DNA of 64,000 bases from Gnetum montanum (taxonomy: Eukaryota > Streptophyta > Gnetopsida > Gnetales > Gnetaceae). The stretch is from positions 60,001 to 124,000 of the forward strand of contig MNCI01007747.1 in the NCBI GenBank assembly GCA_015680685.1, read 5' to 3'. Positions within the stretch are counted from its first letter, which is position 1. The number at the start of each line of letters is the position of its first letter. The translations under genes and the position numbers were made by a program. Below, in pieces: positions 33,518-46,400 of this stretch. Under the pieces are notes generated by a model that was not told the origin of the DNA, searched no databases, and worked only from the letters and a program-made list of their open reading frames with translations.

Positions 33518-36500
33518 TGTAGCAACCAAAAACTTCAATTGCTGGAAACACTGAGAGGTTCCTAGGAAAATAGTTTAACCCCAGATCCATGCGAGGGTCG
33601 TGCTCGATAAAACAAAAATGGGATGCCCTGTATGGTCTGGTCAATCAGACATGGACTTAATCAGTGTAACTTAACCTTACATAAACATTGTTTCAATTAT
33701 GAGATACGCAAGGTAAATTGATAATTAATAAATGCAGGAATGAAGAAAATAATGCCAAAAAATGATAACAATAAATAGATAACAGAATAAATTGGGTTAA
33801 GGAAACGCACCGCCGCAAAGTTGTGGGTTCAATTCTTTGCCTTGTTTTGAAAATGTATAACAAGTTGTACAACACCAAAGGTGAATAGAGAGTTGAAGGA
33901 TGACCTGAACACTTAAAATACCTAAACTATGCCTTTGAATGTGAACTTAAAAGCCAACTATATAGAGATGTCAACTCTTTGGATGAGAAATGCCAACCAA
34001 GAGAGCTAACCAGTGTAAAATGCCAACAAGCCAATAGCCCTTGTTAAGGAAAAAGTGTTAATTCTTTGAGTCAATAAGCCCACCATAAAGAAAAGCAAAC
34101 GTGCAAAAATGTCAATGCAGATAGCCAACTCAAATTTCCAACCCTTTGAGTATTTCTCATTAGGGTATTTATAAGGCTAGGAGTAGGCAAGAAATGAGTC
34201 CTTGACACCACATGTCTAGACCCATGAAATGTTGATGTACCCATACTACATAGATATGCAAAGCCAGTCATGAACCTACTATGCTGCAACCATGTTGTCG
34301 AAACTGGAGATGCTGGAATCAGGTGTGCCAACAATGCAAGTGACAGATGAAGCACATAGACATAGTGTAGCCACTTGCTATGTTTTTCTATGCTATGTAG
34401 CATAGCACATCGACGTAGGGTAGTTTCTTGCATTAGAGTCAAGAGCATTTGCTGGAAGCTTTGGCACATGCTAGATTAACCTTTCGAGCATTTTGTTTCT
34501 TTGCATGTCTGCTACACTATGCTATGCTATGTAGTGTAGCATAGCATAGCACCTTGCATCGGCCAAATTCTAACTTTGCTTTGCAAGGAGGCTTTGCATG
34601 TTTTTCCCTTGCTACACCATGCTATGCTATGTAGCGTAGCACCTGTTGGTGATTGTTTGGGACCCGACCATCAATGAGTGTCCTCGAATAGGATTTAGGT
34701 GCTTATTGGTCTCTAGCAACACCAAGGCCCAAATACCTCCAAATAGACTCAGTAGTTAATGTGAGTATGTGTGTGTGCTGTTGTGAAAAATGAAACAATT
34801 AGGTTGTGTGTAAAACTATAAATGACTTATCTTAAAGAGATTCAACCAACTTTGCAAAGTACTGTGAGTTGTTAAGAGTTCCTATTTTGTTAAATTACCT
34901 AGTCTATGCAGTCCTTATAATACCTACTTGTAACAAATAAAGTTTTGCAAAAACATTTCAGCACAACTTTGTGAATCTACTTCTAATTTTCCCCAAAGAA
35001 AGAGATAGTTCCACAAGAAAACTAGAAATAGAGTGAGATTCAATGAAAATAGAAAGAAGAAAAAGAGAAAGCAGATTTGTGTAAAGATCTCAAATGTTTA
35101 AACAAGGTAAAATGATACGGGTAAAAACTTTGTAATAAAGCTATCCCAAATTCAATAACTACAAATTGTTCAGACTTCCAAGGCTCAAATAAGCAATTTC
35201 TTCAAGACAATCCTACTATGCTAGCCAAAAAAATTGTTACGTAAACTATCATGTACCAAACTCTATTTTGGCTAGATAATGGATGTCAAAAATTGCATTC
35301 AATAGAACCTTCAAAAGACTTGAAAATTTATGATTGAAATACCACAGAGATTCACTTAAAGATAAAAGAAGCTATTCTGGTCCTATCAAAATACCAAAAA
35401 TTTTCTGAACCCTCTTGACTATTGAATTGTTCAATAGCTTGACTACATGCAAAGGCTCTCTTACAATAATCTCAATAGTGGTTCTTACACATTGCACAAT
35501 AATAAAATTTACTACTAAAATTCTCTTAAGGATTTCAAACACAAGCTCATCTATGGTGAAATTTTAATAGAAATTTTCTAGCATGCAACAAGAACAATAA
35601 GAGCAATCTAAAAATCCCAAAATTACTTCCCAAACATGATACTATCTAAACCACTAGCTAAACAATTTAAACAGAATAAAAATAAGCATAACTCACAGGA
35701 CTATGACAAAGAGGATGAAATGTTGTCTTTAACAAGTCATCTTACAAGCAATCTTTCACAATGTCTTCTTTACCAATGATCTTCGCCCCAGCCATCGAGA
35801 CCTAGAGCGAGACCCCCCTCCCCGACCACTTCCTTCCTATCCTTGAATCCCTTTTATAGTAACCTCAAGGTAGTTACAATCATCATGAGAAGGTGAGGTA
35901 AGTTAAAAACATTATGGGTGGTTATAACCACCATAGAGAAAAAGAAAAGCTACAATTAACAAGTGTCCCATTTAGTTGCCAAGTGGCCCATTCAGTTGCC
36001 AAGTGGTCACCATGGAGATAAAAAAGTTGTAGTTGACAAGTGACATTTGTAGTGGTTGGAACCACCATTTCAATTGAGAGGCTACAATTTTCATGAAATT
36101 ACAACATTTATAGAAAATTTAAAATGAATCCAAGTATCTAGTGGCTATATTCACCATAGGGTTAAATTTTTATAGGTGATGAATATCTTGTAGTTGCAAC
36201 CATCATGATAGACTAGGGAGCCATGGAGGACTCATGTTTTGTTTCTACATGTCTCATTATGGTATGGCCAGAAATATATTCATATTTCAATTTTATGGCC
36301 CCAAAAAACCATAGTAACTTATCCAAACTAGTACCCATTTATCTATATTATTATTTTTCTTATGTCACTCCCAATTTATGTGCAAATTCTCTAGATCATG
36401 AGGATGTTCAGCTTTTTGGAATAATAAAACCATAGTCAAGATGTTTGTAGTGTATTTTTCACAAATTATTGCATGAGCTTGTTTCATCAAGAGTAATGTT

Positions 36501-38099
36501 TAAACTGAAATTATTAAGTATTAGAAGGTTTGAAACTCTACTGAGCATCCCAAAAACTTCTACATGAACTGTATGCATCCTACACCAGCGGACCAAAGGT
36601 GCAATGGAAATGATTACAACCATCGTTCCTGGTGAGACCTCCATGTGTGCTCTACGTTCACTGAATTTCTGGGACCAGATTCTTGGTAGGATGCCCTTGT
36701 CTACCATGATTTAAGATTTCTGTTAGCTATGGTTATGCACTACATTTTTCTTGGAGTTTCTTTCTCTACCATGCCCTGGTGCTCTATCAAATACAAGCTA
36801 GAAACCCTATTGCATTTTTTCCCTTTAATGTGAAGACTCCACTCTCTGTATACTACAAATTATTGAAGGAGATCTTCTTTTTCTTTTGTAGGTTCTAGGA
36901 GCAAATGATAATTGTGGTTTAGGGTTCTAACTGTTTGAAATCTTTGTCCCAGATTTACCCAAGGCTTCTTGCATTTTTCTTTCTAACTTCGTTTTATTCA
37001 ATTTGTGAATCAGGGACAGGTGTTGTATGATTTGGGTGCTAATATTGGAAATATTTTGATATATTCTTGATGATTTTCTTTTTTTTTCTTCTAAAACCGT
37101 TGCTCATAACCTGTTCTTTTTTTTCCCAATTTTCATTGCTGATTCAAATGCAGAGTAGATACAAAGTGTTTGACAAATTGCCTTTTTCTAGTGTCTCTAC
37201 TTTTGCTATCAATAAATGACATCCAATTCTCAATTCTTATATATATTGCTAACTACATTTTAACTCTTATTCTTTTTCTCTCTTCTTCTTCTTCTGCACT
37301 TCATATACAAGGCACATGAACAAATAGTTTCATGAAGACTACTGAAATTTCCAATGACCAGTTTACCATCAATTGTAGTTACTTTGATTCTTCATTTCTT
37401 TCTTCCTTAAATTTAGATGCTATTTCTCTTTATCCACAAGATGAAATTTTTTTTATTTTAACAAAGTACATTAACCTTTCCTCCAATCTTTCAACATCTA
37501 AAATTGCTTTCCAATGGATTTTTAAAAGATCCCTTATGAATTTAGTGAGAAAACATAGTTAATGGTTTGTGGAATTCTAGCTACTTCTCTAACTAACAAT
37601 AAGAGAGTACTGAAAATTGCATAAACCTTTAATCAATTTTAGCATGCCAACCTGTTCCATGAAATGGCCGAAATGTGCCAACATCACCCTGTGTTGGGAA
37701 AATTCTTACATCTGCCTTGCACTAACATCTTACTAAAACTTGTTTTTGGACACTTGATTGATTTTTCAAAGGCTCTCTATGCTGTGCAACGTAGCGTCGC
37801 ATAGCAGACTTGCCCACTAGAAAACTTGCCGAACTATTTTGTCAATCGTAAGCACCATTGAGAAATCCTAGCATAGTTTTTGATTAGACTATTAGCCAGG
37901 TGAATTGCCTAGGTGGGCGGGCTAGAGAGTCCATCAGGCTTGTCAATCCTAGAAGTAGAAAACATGCCAAACTACATAGTCTATCTTCAGTGTTTACGCC
38001 TCATTGCTCAATGATCATGATGCTACATTTTCTAAAGTCCTTGTCTAAATTCCAAGACCCTGGTGAAGCAAGAGTGCCTTGAAATTTTATGGTGTTTCA
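33518..38099 (-). repeat. 3' LTR of element B, split by insertion F
   Basis: Homologous to 52730-54495 over 33518-34643 and 37684-38099. It contains palindromic GCTATGCTATGTAGC/GCATAGC clusters at about 34395-34412, 34515-34551 and 34617-34641. The two LTRs differ by several indels at these palindromes, including about 300 bp (53640-53985) present only in the 5' copy. Confidence 0.88.
34644..37683. mobile_element. Element F: 3.04-kb insertion with TGTTGG...CCAACA ends
   Basis: Comparison with the 5' LTR of B shows this block is an insertion. It starts TGTTGGTGATTG, ends GTGCCAACA, and is flanked by GCACC and TCACC, a 5-bp duplication with one change. Ends of TG...CA type with a 5-bp duplication fit a long solo LTR or a non-coding LTR element. 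No internal LTR pair, gag or pol was seen; ORFs inside are short and unconvincing. A TATATATA stretch lies at about 37239 and a CT-rich stretch at 37275-37297. The family is unknown. Confidence 0.7.
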
Positions 38100-38115
38100 T
38101 TGGCCCCTCTTTGTC
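38100..38115 (-). other. Polypurine tract of element B
   Basis: Minus strand GACAAAGAGGGGCCAA immediately before the LTR start TGAAACACC. The A element has the same core ACAAAGAGGGG. Confidence 0.75.
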
Positions 38116-39419
38116 AACATCTGAAGGATGGGCCTAAGAGATGCCAAAAAAGAATATGAAACACCATGGAAAACAAGATGATCACAGCACTCTTTAGTAG
38201 TTGTCCATATGTCGCTTAGCTATGCTTGAGAGTACTAAGATGGTCATGTAGGGGAAGGGGAAAGGGTGGATCCATGAGGACAGTTCCAGGAAGGGGAAGA
38301 AGTAGCAATGTGGTTCCTCTTCAAAGTGATTATGAGGGAGTTGATATGCATGAACATCTTTCTTTTACATTCTTCTGACCTCTCATCGAAATGCTTAGAG
38401 ATGGTCATTGCAAAATAGCTAATGTGCCACTTGTTTTGGGCATGCATTTTTTAAGCCTTTTGCTCTTTTATGCTTTTCTTTTGTTGTTTTGCCATGTTCC
38501 TTTGTAAACAACCTTGTTGTTGTAGGATGGGTGTTTTCTCCCTAGAATGAGTTGCATTACATCAACGTGGGACTTTGACCTACCTACAGATGCTTCCCAT
38601 GTGGTGAGTTGCATTACGTGCATCATGGACTTTGTAGTTGAGCATATGAGAGGGATTTACATGCATTGGGAAAATTTGTAAAAGAGGTGTGAGAAGGGAA
38701 ATTTTGGATGTATGAAACAAGGTAAAGGAGGTTAAAGGGGAGGATAGGATGTGCACTTCCAAGTAGCCAAGCTAGTCAGGATGATCACCTTGGAACAATG
38801 TAGTGTCCTACCACCTTGGTGAAATGGACCTCTGACTGACGCCCCTCCAGCACGTAACCTACAAAAACAATAGAGGGAAAAATAGAAGAAACAACCATCA
38901 AGAAAAATGAAGGAAAATGTCTTGTTAGCTTTGGAAGTTGCGGAAGTAATGGATCTTCTTGCTAAGGCATGCGACGTCCAAACTAGGAAGGCTAGCAATG
39001 GTTCAGGCAACATCAACATGCAGAGGTTGGCACTGAGGAGGCTAAGAGTTACTGTGATGTGAGTGCTCAAGAATCCCTACCCAAGGTAAACATTATGTAG
39101 TTCAATTGTGAGATGGACTACTTAATAGCTGAACATATTTTGGGCTTGGGTGATGGTAGGGATGGGAGGATAGTAACTTTGTGGTTGGGCCACAATAGTG
39201 CTGGGACTCTAGCAGCAAGCACCAAGCATAGACGCTATTGCCAGGGCGATGGGCTGTGATGGTAGTAGCTCCAAAAGGTTAGCAAGATGTCTAAAAATAT
39301 CTCTAGAGGACTAGCAAGATGCTAGTGGTAGTGGCTTTGCATATATTTAGAGATTGTTTTTTTGGCATCATGAACTGCATTTCAAAACTACAATGTCACA
39401 CCCCATGTCGACACTATGC
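38116..39419. other. Spacer of element B between array and 3' LTR
   Basis: Mostly without recognised content. A plus-strand (antisense) frame of 52 codons at 38907-39062 (MKENVLLALEVAEVMDLLAK...) has a protein-like composition but no recognised relative. Tat elements are known to carry antisense ORFs in this position, so it may be a remnant of one; confidence is low. Confidence 0.35.
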
Positions 39420-39875
39420 ATGGTCGTTTGTCTAAATGGTCATGGATGCACGTTGAGGACATTGTGCTGCAAACCTATTTTAAGGTCCTGGTAGATTGTT
39501 TGATGTGCTGGTTTAAGGTTCCAGTAGACCGTGTTGTGCTATTTTAAGGTCCTAGTAGACCACTGTGTTGGTTTAACGTCCCAACAGACCACTGTGCTAG
39601 TTTATCATCATAGCAGATGATGGTTGTGCTAGTTTAAGCTCTTAGCAGACCACTATGCTAGTTTAAGGTCCTCGCAGACTGCTATGTTGATTTAAGGTCC
39701 CAGTAGACTACTATGCTAGTTTATCATTGTAGCGGATAGTGGATGGGCCATTTGAAAGTCGTAGTGGACTATCTGTGCTAGTTTAACATCATAGCAGATG
39801 TGCTTTGCTGATTTTGCATCATGGTAGACTGCCTTTGCCAGTTTTACATCATAGCGGACATTTTGGTTACCTTGC
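39420..39875 (-). repeat. Dyad minisatellite array B3 (after integrase)
   Basis: About a dozen degenerate units of roughly 32-40 bp. On the plus strand they read TGCTAGTTTAAGGTCCTAGC then AGACC; on the element strand this is GGTCTGCTAGGACC followed by TTAAACTAGCA, the same motif and orientation as in element A. Later units drift (GTTTATCATCATAGCAGA). Confidence 0.75.
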
Positions 39876-39883
39876 TCATACAT

Positions 39884-41290
39884 TAGATGTTGTATAGCTT
39901 GAGATACGAGTGATTTACAGGGTTCACAATCTCTTTGCCATCCATGTATGCTAGCTTGAAGGCCCCATTCCTATAGGCTTTTGTGACCATGAATGGATCT
40001 TCCTAGTTTGCTAAGAATTTGTTCACATGTTCATGGATATCCCTGAGAAAATGGTCTATTCTTTTACTGGTCATTGATGTAGGTTTGCATGATGCTTCTA
40101 CCATTGCTTGTCTTTGTAGCACTCTATGCAGCCAAGTGTTTGCACGTGATCCTCCTCTATGAAGTTGAGGTCGATGATCCTCAACTTGTTGTGCTAGACT
40201 TTGCTCATGACGTTTGATAGGATCATTCAAAGTGATAGTACCTGCAACTCAAGAGGAAACACTACTTTAGATCCATAAACAAGGCTATAAGGTGTCTTAT
40301 CTGTCATTGTTCTGCATGTCATTCTGTAAGCCCATAACACATAGAGGATTTTCTCGTGCCATCGCCTCTTGTCGTTGTTACACATTTTCTTGAACAAGTT
40401 GATGATGACTTTGTTCATAGCTTCTACTTGTCCATTTTCCTATGGATAGTATGGTGAGGAGAAAGATTTCCTAATGTCAAGGTTGCTACAAAAGGCTTTG
40501 GTTTCCACACTACTAAACTATGGCCCATTATCACTTACAATTGTCATGGGAAGCCCAAACCTTGTCACTATGTTATTTAATATGAAGTGGAAAACCTGTT
40601 GGGATGTTGTCTTCCTCAGGGGGATAGCCTCTACCCACTTTGTAAAGTACTTAGTGGTGGTGATAATGAAGCTATGTCTTACAAAAGACTTAGGTGTAAT
40701 AGGTTCTATAATGTCTAGTCCCCATTGCTGGAATGGCCACGTGATGTATGTCAGGTGCAATTATTTAGGTGAAATGTGTATGAGATTTTCATACCGTTGG
40801 CACGTATCATAGGTTTTAACCTTGGCAAGGAAATCTCTCTCCATGTGAGGCTAGTAATACCCTAGGCATCTAATCTTCACTGCCATGGCCCTAGGGGCTA
40901 TGTGTCCTCTGCATAGTCCCTCATGGACTTCATTGATAACCTTCTACGCTTGTTCCTCATCTACGCATGCTAGCAATATCTCATCGAAGGAGCATCTACA
41001 CAAGGCGTTATCTCCCATTAGTACATATTTTCGAGCATGCTTTTGAATTGCATATCTTTGAGTAGATGTCAAACCATGTGGGGGTTTACCATGTTGAAAA
41101 TAGGCTTTAATGTTGGCGTACCACTCTTGGGCATCTATAGCACTTACAGAGGTGATAGGTATTGCTTGAGTAATGGGCTCCATACACTCGGCTATCGAAG
41201 CGAGCAAAGTTGCAAACAGGTGTGGTGGCACATTCAATGCAAGCATGGCCAAGGCATCTGCTACGATGTTTTCATTATGTGGCACATGTT
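39884..41290 (-). pseudogene. pol: Integrase of element B with remnant of second RNase H, broken
   Basis: The first residues (VPHNENIVADALAMLAL, about 41290-41230) are the last block of the second RNase H. The zinc-binding region follows with HEGLCRGHIAP and YDTCQRY (40920-40790). The core has WGLDII (about 40720), VSDNGP (about 40520) and ENGQVEAMN (about 40430), so D, D and E are present. It ends MDGKEIVNPVNHSYLKLYNI near 39885. In-frame stops and small shifts interrupt it. Long uninterrupted pieces (40518-40760, 40227-40418, 40944-41285) show this copy is less decayed than that of A. Confidence 0.8.
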
Positions 41291-41329
41291 GAACATCAAT
41301 TGTTGAAAACTATTTAAGAAAAATTTTGG

Positions 41330-42330
41330 CTAGGTTGCAATAGGGATGTAGATGCGTAGCTTTGAGATAGATGTGTCTAAGGTGGTAAGGTAGATATAGA
41401 AAGGCTTATCCCTCTGCGGTGGGTAAACAGTTAGGAGGTGTAAAAGCTCTTTCTTCAAATTGTCAAAGGCTTGTTGGCATTGAGTTGTCCATTCAAAGTT
41501 AACACCTTTCTTCAATAAGTGTTGCATGGGGTGTAACCTATCAGTCATGCTATAAACCTTCTAATGAACTATACTCTGCCTTGCAACCCGCACAATTCCT
41601 TAAGGTTTATAAGAGGTTCTAGATTAATGATAGTCTTAACTTTTTTAGGGTCCACTCGTATTCCAGCCTACAACACTACAAACCCTAGCATGCACCCGAT
41701 TTTCACCTCGAAGACACACTTTTTTGGATTGAGATGTAATTCATGCATTTGGAAACATTTGAGGACTACACCTAAACTATTGCAATGATTAGCAGCCTCT
41801 TTAGACTTGACCACTATGTCGTCCACATAGTCGTTTAGTGTTTCTAGGATGTACTCACTAAAGATGTATGTTATGGCTCTATGGTAGGTAGCTCCAGCAT
41901 TTTTGAGCCCAAAGGGCATCATGGTGTAACAAAAGGTCCCCCATGGGGTCATGAAAGTTGTTATTAACTAATGCTCTAGGTTGATACAGATTTGGTTGTA
42001 GCTGGAGAAATTGTCCATGAAGGATAGCAGATCATGACCAGCCGTAGTGTCGATTAGTTGATCAATACTTGGCAGTGGGAAGTTATCTTTGATCATTGCT
42101 TTGTTCAAATCCCAGAAGTCTATATAGATTTATTTTCCTCCCATTTTCTTAGAAACCACAAAAATTTTTGACACCCACTCTAAGTAATCAATTGCCCAGA
42201 TGAAACCAGCTTGATACAAGTTAGTGATTTCATCGTGTACGACCAATGTGATCTTTGGTTTAACCTTGCAAGCCTTTTACTTAACTACTTTCATACGTGG
42301 TTTAAAGATAATGTTGTACTATATAAGCCT
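41330..42330 (-). pseudogene. pol: Reverse transcriptase of element B, RNase H truncated
   Basis: Minus strand: the RT start at about 42270-42100 (HDEITNLYQAGFIWAIDYLEWVS), the fingers/palm (MPFGLKNAGATYHRA near 41910, NDYVDDIVVKSKEA near 41820, with the catalytic YVDD box intact), then LHLNPKKCVFEV and the thumb/connection (FIRRFIA, MQHLLKKGVNFEWT). RNase H begins (FYIYLTTLDTS, about 41390) but breaks off near 41365 and is joined to the tail of the second RNase H. Compared with A, about 0.75 kb is missing. Stops occur at a few sites. Confidence 0.8.
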
Positions 42331-42835
42331 CAAATCTAAGCCCAGCATGTCATTATAGGACCACGCAAAAACCTCGATGTTATCTTGCAATATCTTGGAT
42401 ACATCTTTATGTATTTGCGAATCCAAGAGGGAGCTAAGTTTCAATATTTTTATTTGCCCCATATAGGTAGTCATAGGCATTTCAATGAGAGGGTCCTCAG
42501 TTACATCCCTGGCCTCTAAGTCTAAGGCTTGGACTAGATGTTCGGGCTAGTCTGGGGATGTTTCTAAGGACGCTATAGTGAATCTATTGATGATCCCCAG
42601 TTTATTGATTCTAGGTTTAGTTGTCTTGTATGCTCACCATGTGGACCTTTCAAGGCTAGAGGTGAAGAAAGATCATGATGTGTTGCCATTCTTGCTCAAC
42701 CTACCACAATGAGATAAATGCCAAGTCAAGTGATACCTATTTATAGCAACAACACACAATAAACATTTGTAAAATAACAATGAAATATGAATAGTTGAAA
42801 TAAATGTAAACTATGATACAAAACTTGCAATCTGC

Positions 42836-43105
42836 CAGTTTAAGGTCATAGCGGACCACCTAGATGTAAAAAATAAATACAAAACTGCTAGTTTAAGGTC
42901 TTTGTGAATCGCTAACATGGTTGAGTTTATAAGTTAAAAATATTAGTTTAAGGTATTTACAGGCCACTAATGAATTGTTTGTAAGTCAAAAGTATTAGTT
43001 TAAGGTCTTTGCAAACTGCTAACGGGTTATTAAACTGTGAATCAAAATTGATAGTTTAAGGTTTTTATAGACTGCTAATAGGCTATTCATGCAAAGGTAA
43101 ATGGC
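42836..43105 (-). repeat. Dyad minisatellite array B2 (before RT)
   Basis: Five to six degenerate units. On the element strand the motif reads GGTCCGCTATGACC followed by TTAAACTGGCAG (42835-42860), with later units spaced about 55 bp and more diverged. The stretch 42331-42835 upstream of RT is low-quality pol/linker sequence with no clear motif. Confidence 0.7.
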
Positions 43106-43252
43106 TAGTATAAGGTGGGTCGAGGCTTTCAGTTGGGCCCACCTATTATGATGAAAACAATGCTACTACTCTATGGTAGGAGTGTTATGTTGTATGGAAC
43201 ATCCCACATTAATTAGGATGAGAAAATGGCAAGTTCCTTTTTACCATATCAG

Positions 43253-43262
43253 TTATAAATAT
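43253..43262 (+). promoter_or_regulatory. TATA box of the antisense gene in element B
   Basis: TTATAAATAT lies about 150 bp upstream of the ATG at 43412 and just inside array B2, a normal distance for a plant core promoter with a leader of about 120 bases. Inference from sequence only. Confidence 0.4.
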
Positions 43263-43411
43263 GGGTTTATCCCTAATAAACTCATCATTTTCACCACCAA
43301 AGCAATAAGCCACATCCAGAGTGTAGAGCGATTGTGCTAACAAAGAGCAAGGTGATTTAGTGTAGTGACTAAGAAGGAATCTACAATCCAAAAAGTGGCA
43401 CCAAAGAGAGA

Positions 43412-46400
43412 ATGCAAACACCTAGCACTCACCAAGGTGGACAAGGTAAAAGACACCCTGGGGCATGTATCACAGGCCCGCGTCATGGTACAGGAGGAGA
43501 CTCCATCAGCCCGGTAAGTTTCTATGCTACCTTTGCTTTCCATGCTGTCATTTTTGTTTCTACTTTCCCTTTTTCATTTTTTCAATTTTTGATTTGAAAT
43601 CTGCATTCTCTATTATCGTTTTTGTTGGCATTTCCTCCATTACATCACTATTGTTCCTGATTCGGGTGCAATAGTGTACGGATGCTACGCTAAGGTTGAA
43701 TGCAGTATTGCCTAGATTGCCATTGTTGTGGCCACCTTGCCACAGATGTTTGGATGATTGTAGAAACCTAGCATGTGAATAGCATAGTGTACAACCCTCA
43801 GTAGGGTTTGGCCACGCACATGATTTTACAGCGTAACACATATCCATCACAGCATACTCTAAATCGTTTTTTCAAGAAGAAGATTTGTTGAAAATACTAT
43901 AGTGTATTAAATTCTTTCTTATTTTAAAAATGTGTATTTAATTATTTTTTGGTTCTACTACGCTATTTCCTTTATGCTTTTGCTATGCTACATGCATGAA
44001 AAAAGTTATGCTATGTTATCTGCAAACGACTAATCTTGCTACGCTACACACGAATGTTACTAGAACATGGTGTTAACATTTTCCATTTTATTATGTAGGG
44101 TAATGCTAAGGCCAATTTTGATCATCCTAGAAATTTTAGGGGTCCTATGCTACCTAAGAAAATCGATGGCCAATGTTCCTCCACCCCATGCACATGTAGG
44201 AAGGTAGGCGTTCTGGTTCTGGGAAGGTGCATGGAAATTCCTACAATTCCTTCTCCACCACTTTAGTGTGATCATTTTGTCACACTTTTTAGTGGAGATA
44301 GTAGCTGTAATTATAGAAACGCTATTGCCCGAGGCTAACTAGGGAATTCTAAAATTCTTCACCGATGGGGCAATCAAGGGTGACTAGGCAAGAGGATCTA
44401 ATCAGCATCCAAAAATCTTGAGGCATCTAAGTTGGATCTGGTAAATTCCTAAGAACCAGTGCTATCACCTATACAACACATTGTTTGTCACCCATCACAT
44501 GGCCACCTATTTTCAGAACCCACCAAGAACTATTTATTTTTCCAACGAGTGAGTTCTGTGGACGTATTTAGTTATGTGATACATGCTACGCTAGGCAACA
44601 GTGCTAACAGTGTGTGTGCTTATTTTCCTATGTTACCAGGTTTTATGTTGACAAGAATGAACTTCATGATGATAATAATGCCTTGGATTTGGCATAGATG
44701 GCCTTGCAGGAGTTTTCCTCTATCAAGAATGTATGCGTCATTGTAATAGGCCAATGTGGGGATGAGTACAAAACCTATCGAACTCTATACTCCTAGCGTT
44801 ATGGGAAGTGTAAGGATGTCAGTTCGTTGGATGGAGACTAGGCATCCCTCAAGCTGATCACCATTGAAGATGTATTGGTGGATCTCCCACCATTTTTGTC
44901 ATCATTTAAGCCTGGTATTCTAGACTATGGATTTATGTTTGCATGTTAGAGTGTTGCTCATTTTTTTCATGTTTTTTTCTTTTTTCTTAACTCTTTTGTT
45001 TTTGTTGTTTTTTCACTAACTATTACAGTGGAAAATAAATCCCATGAGGTCACCGTGATCACCTCTAGGCATCATGAGGCCAACATCTACTTCAAGTATA
45101 GGGAGGTTGAAGAGACCCAACGCTAGCTCTACAACGAGGCCCCGGAGTCACTCACCAACCACCTTCGACATGCTGGGCTCATGGTGTTGTTTCTGGCTAT
45201 CAACCCAAATGTTCCTACTACTAAAATGCTTACCCTAGCCAACTCCTTTTTTTGAAAGAGCATAGCACTCCCACACATGTGTGCATGACATGATAGCAGT
45301 GTTGGAGATTAATGACCAATTATTTGCAGATCTCTTCGGTGTCCCTACTGATGGCCTCCCCGTGGGGGCAAAGACCAAGAAGGAGGCTAACCATCAGTGG
45401 GACATTGAGGAGTAGCTAGGGGTAGAGAAGGGACATAAGGGGATCCATATTGAGGAGGCTATGCTACAAGTAGCCAAAATGGTTTACCCTGTCTTCCATG
45501 CCCATGTTATCCCCAAGCTACTATCCCAAGGAAAGATCATTGGGATCAAGTAAGCTTGGATAATGAGAGAGGTCATGAAAGAGGAGGCCCATTACAATTG
45601 GGCCAAGCACCTCTACAAGGGTCTACAAGTTGAAATGGTCAAGCTTCATAAGAAGCCTGAATCCCATTTCAATGTGCATCATGCCTTCTTTTTGGCCTAC
45701 TTATGGTGCTTTGTAGAATTCTTGTTAGTCCATGAGAATGGAGTCTAGATGCTACAAGATCACAACCAAATTCCCAAACCATGGATTTGCCAAGTCTTAT
45801 GCACCACCTGATCCCAAGATCCCCCATAAGCTATTAGGGAGCCATTTTCAAGCTATTAGGGCAAGTAATTTCCATGGCCAAGACAGCTTAGGAGAGGTGC
45901 CTCCTACTACCATAGGCAGCGTGTCAAAGGGAAAATGCCTCATTGCTAAGATGGTGGCCACAAAATTGCAGCACAAAAGGCCTTGCCTAGCTGAGGAGCC
46001 TCCCTGTACGGATAAAGAAGGGAGGCAAAGACTATGGTTTAAGCTTCAAAGAATGTAGCCTCCCATCAGTAAATGTTTTCATTATTTTTATTTTTTTTTT
46101 GTTTTTTTTTTATACTTGCTACATCATGCTATGCTAGGTAGCGTAGCACAGCATAGCAGTTGTTTCAAGTTAGTACATTTTTGTTTAATGTGACCATGTA
46201 TTATTGGAAAAGGAAGAAGAAGAAGAAGAAGAAGAAGGTGAAGAAGAGGTGATAGCCCTCACAATAGGGGCAACTAATAAAGATGTGGGGCCCCGGTCAA
46301 CGAAGCAGGAGCTCCTACACTAAAGGAAATGGCTCCTACGAATAAAGAGAATGCTCCTGCTGATGAGGAGGACATTCTTGGGGATGAGGAGGACACTCTT

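Noticed and set aside
33781-33850. tRNA-like GTGGGTTCAATTC (B-box-like) stretch in the LTR of B
   Set aside because: No cloverleaf can be drawn around it and the equivalent site in the other LTR is not conserved.
34071-34469. 132-codon minus-strand ORF in the 3' LTR of B
   Set aside because: The equivalent frame in the other LTR (53351-53569) is only partly open; LTRs of this group are not known to code, and the frame is probably chance.
38580-39070. Minus-strand ORFs at 38580-38762 and 38732-39070 as element B genes
   Set aside because: No similarity to retroelement proteins, no conservation with A, and composition typical of chance frames.
39420-39875. Possible CRISPR-like array (regular short repeats with spacers)
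   Set aside because: Repeat and spacer lengths drift, there are no cas genes, and the setting is a plant retrotransposon; it is a degenerate minisatellite.
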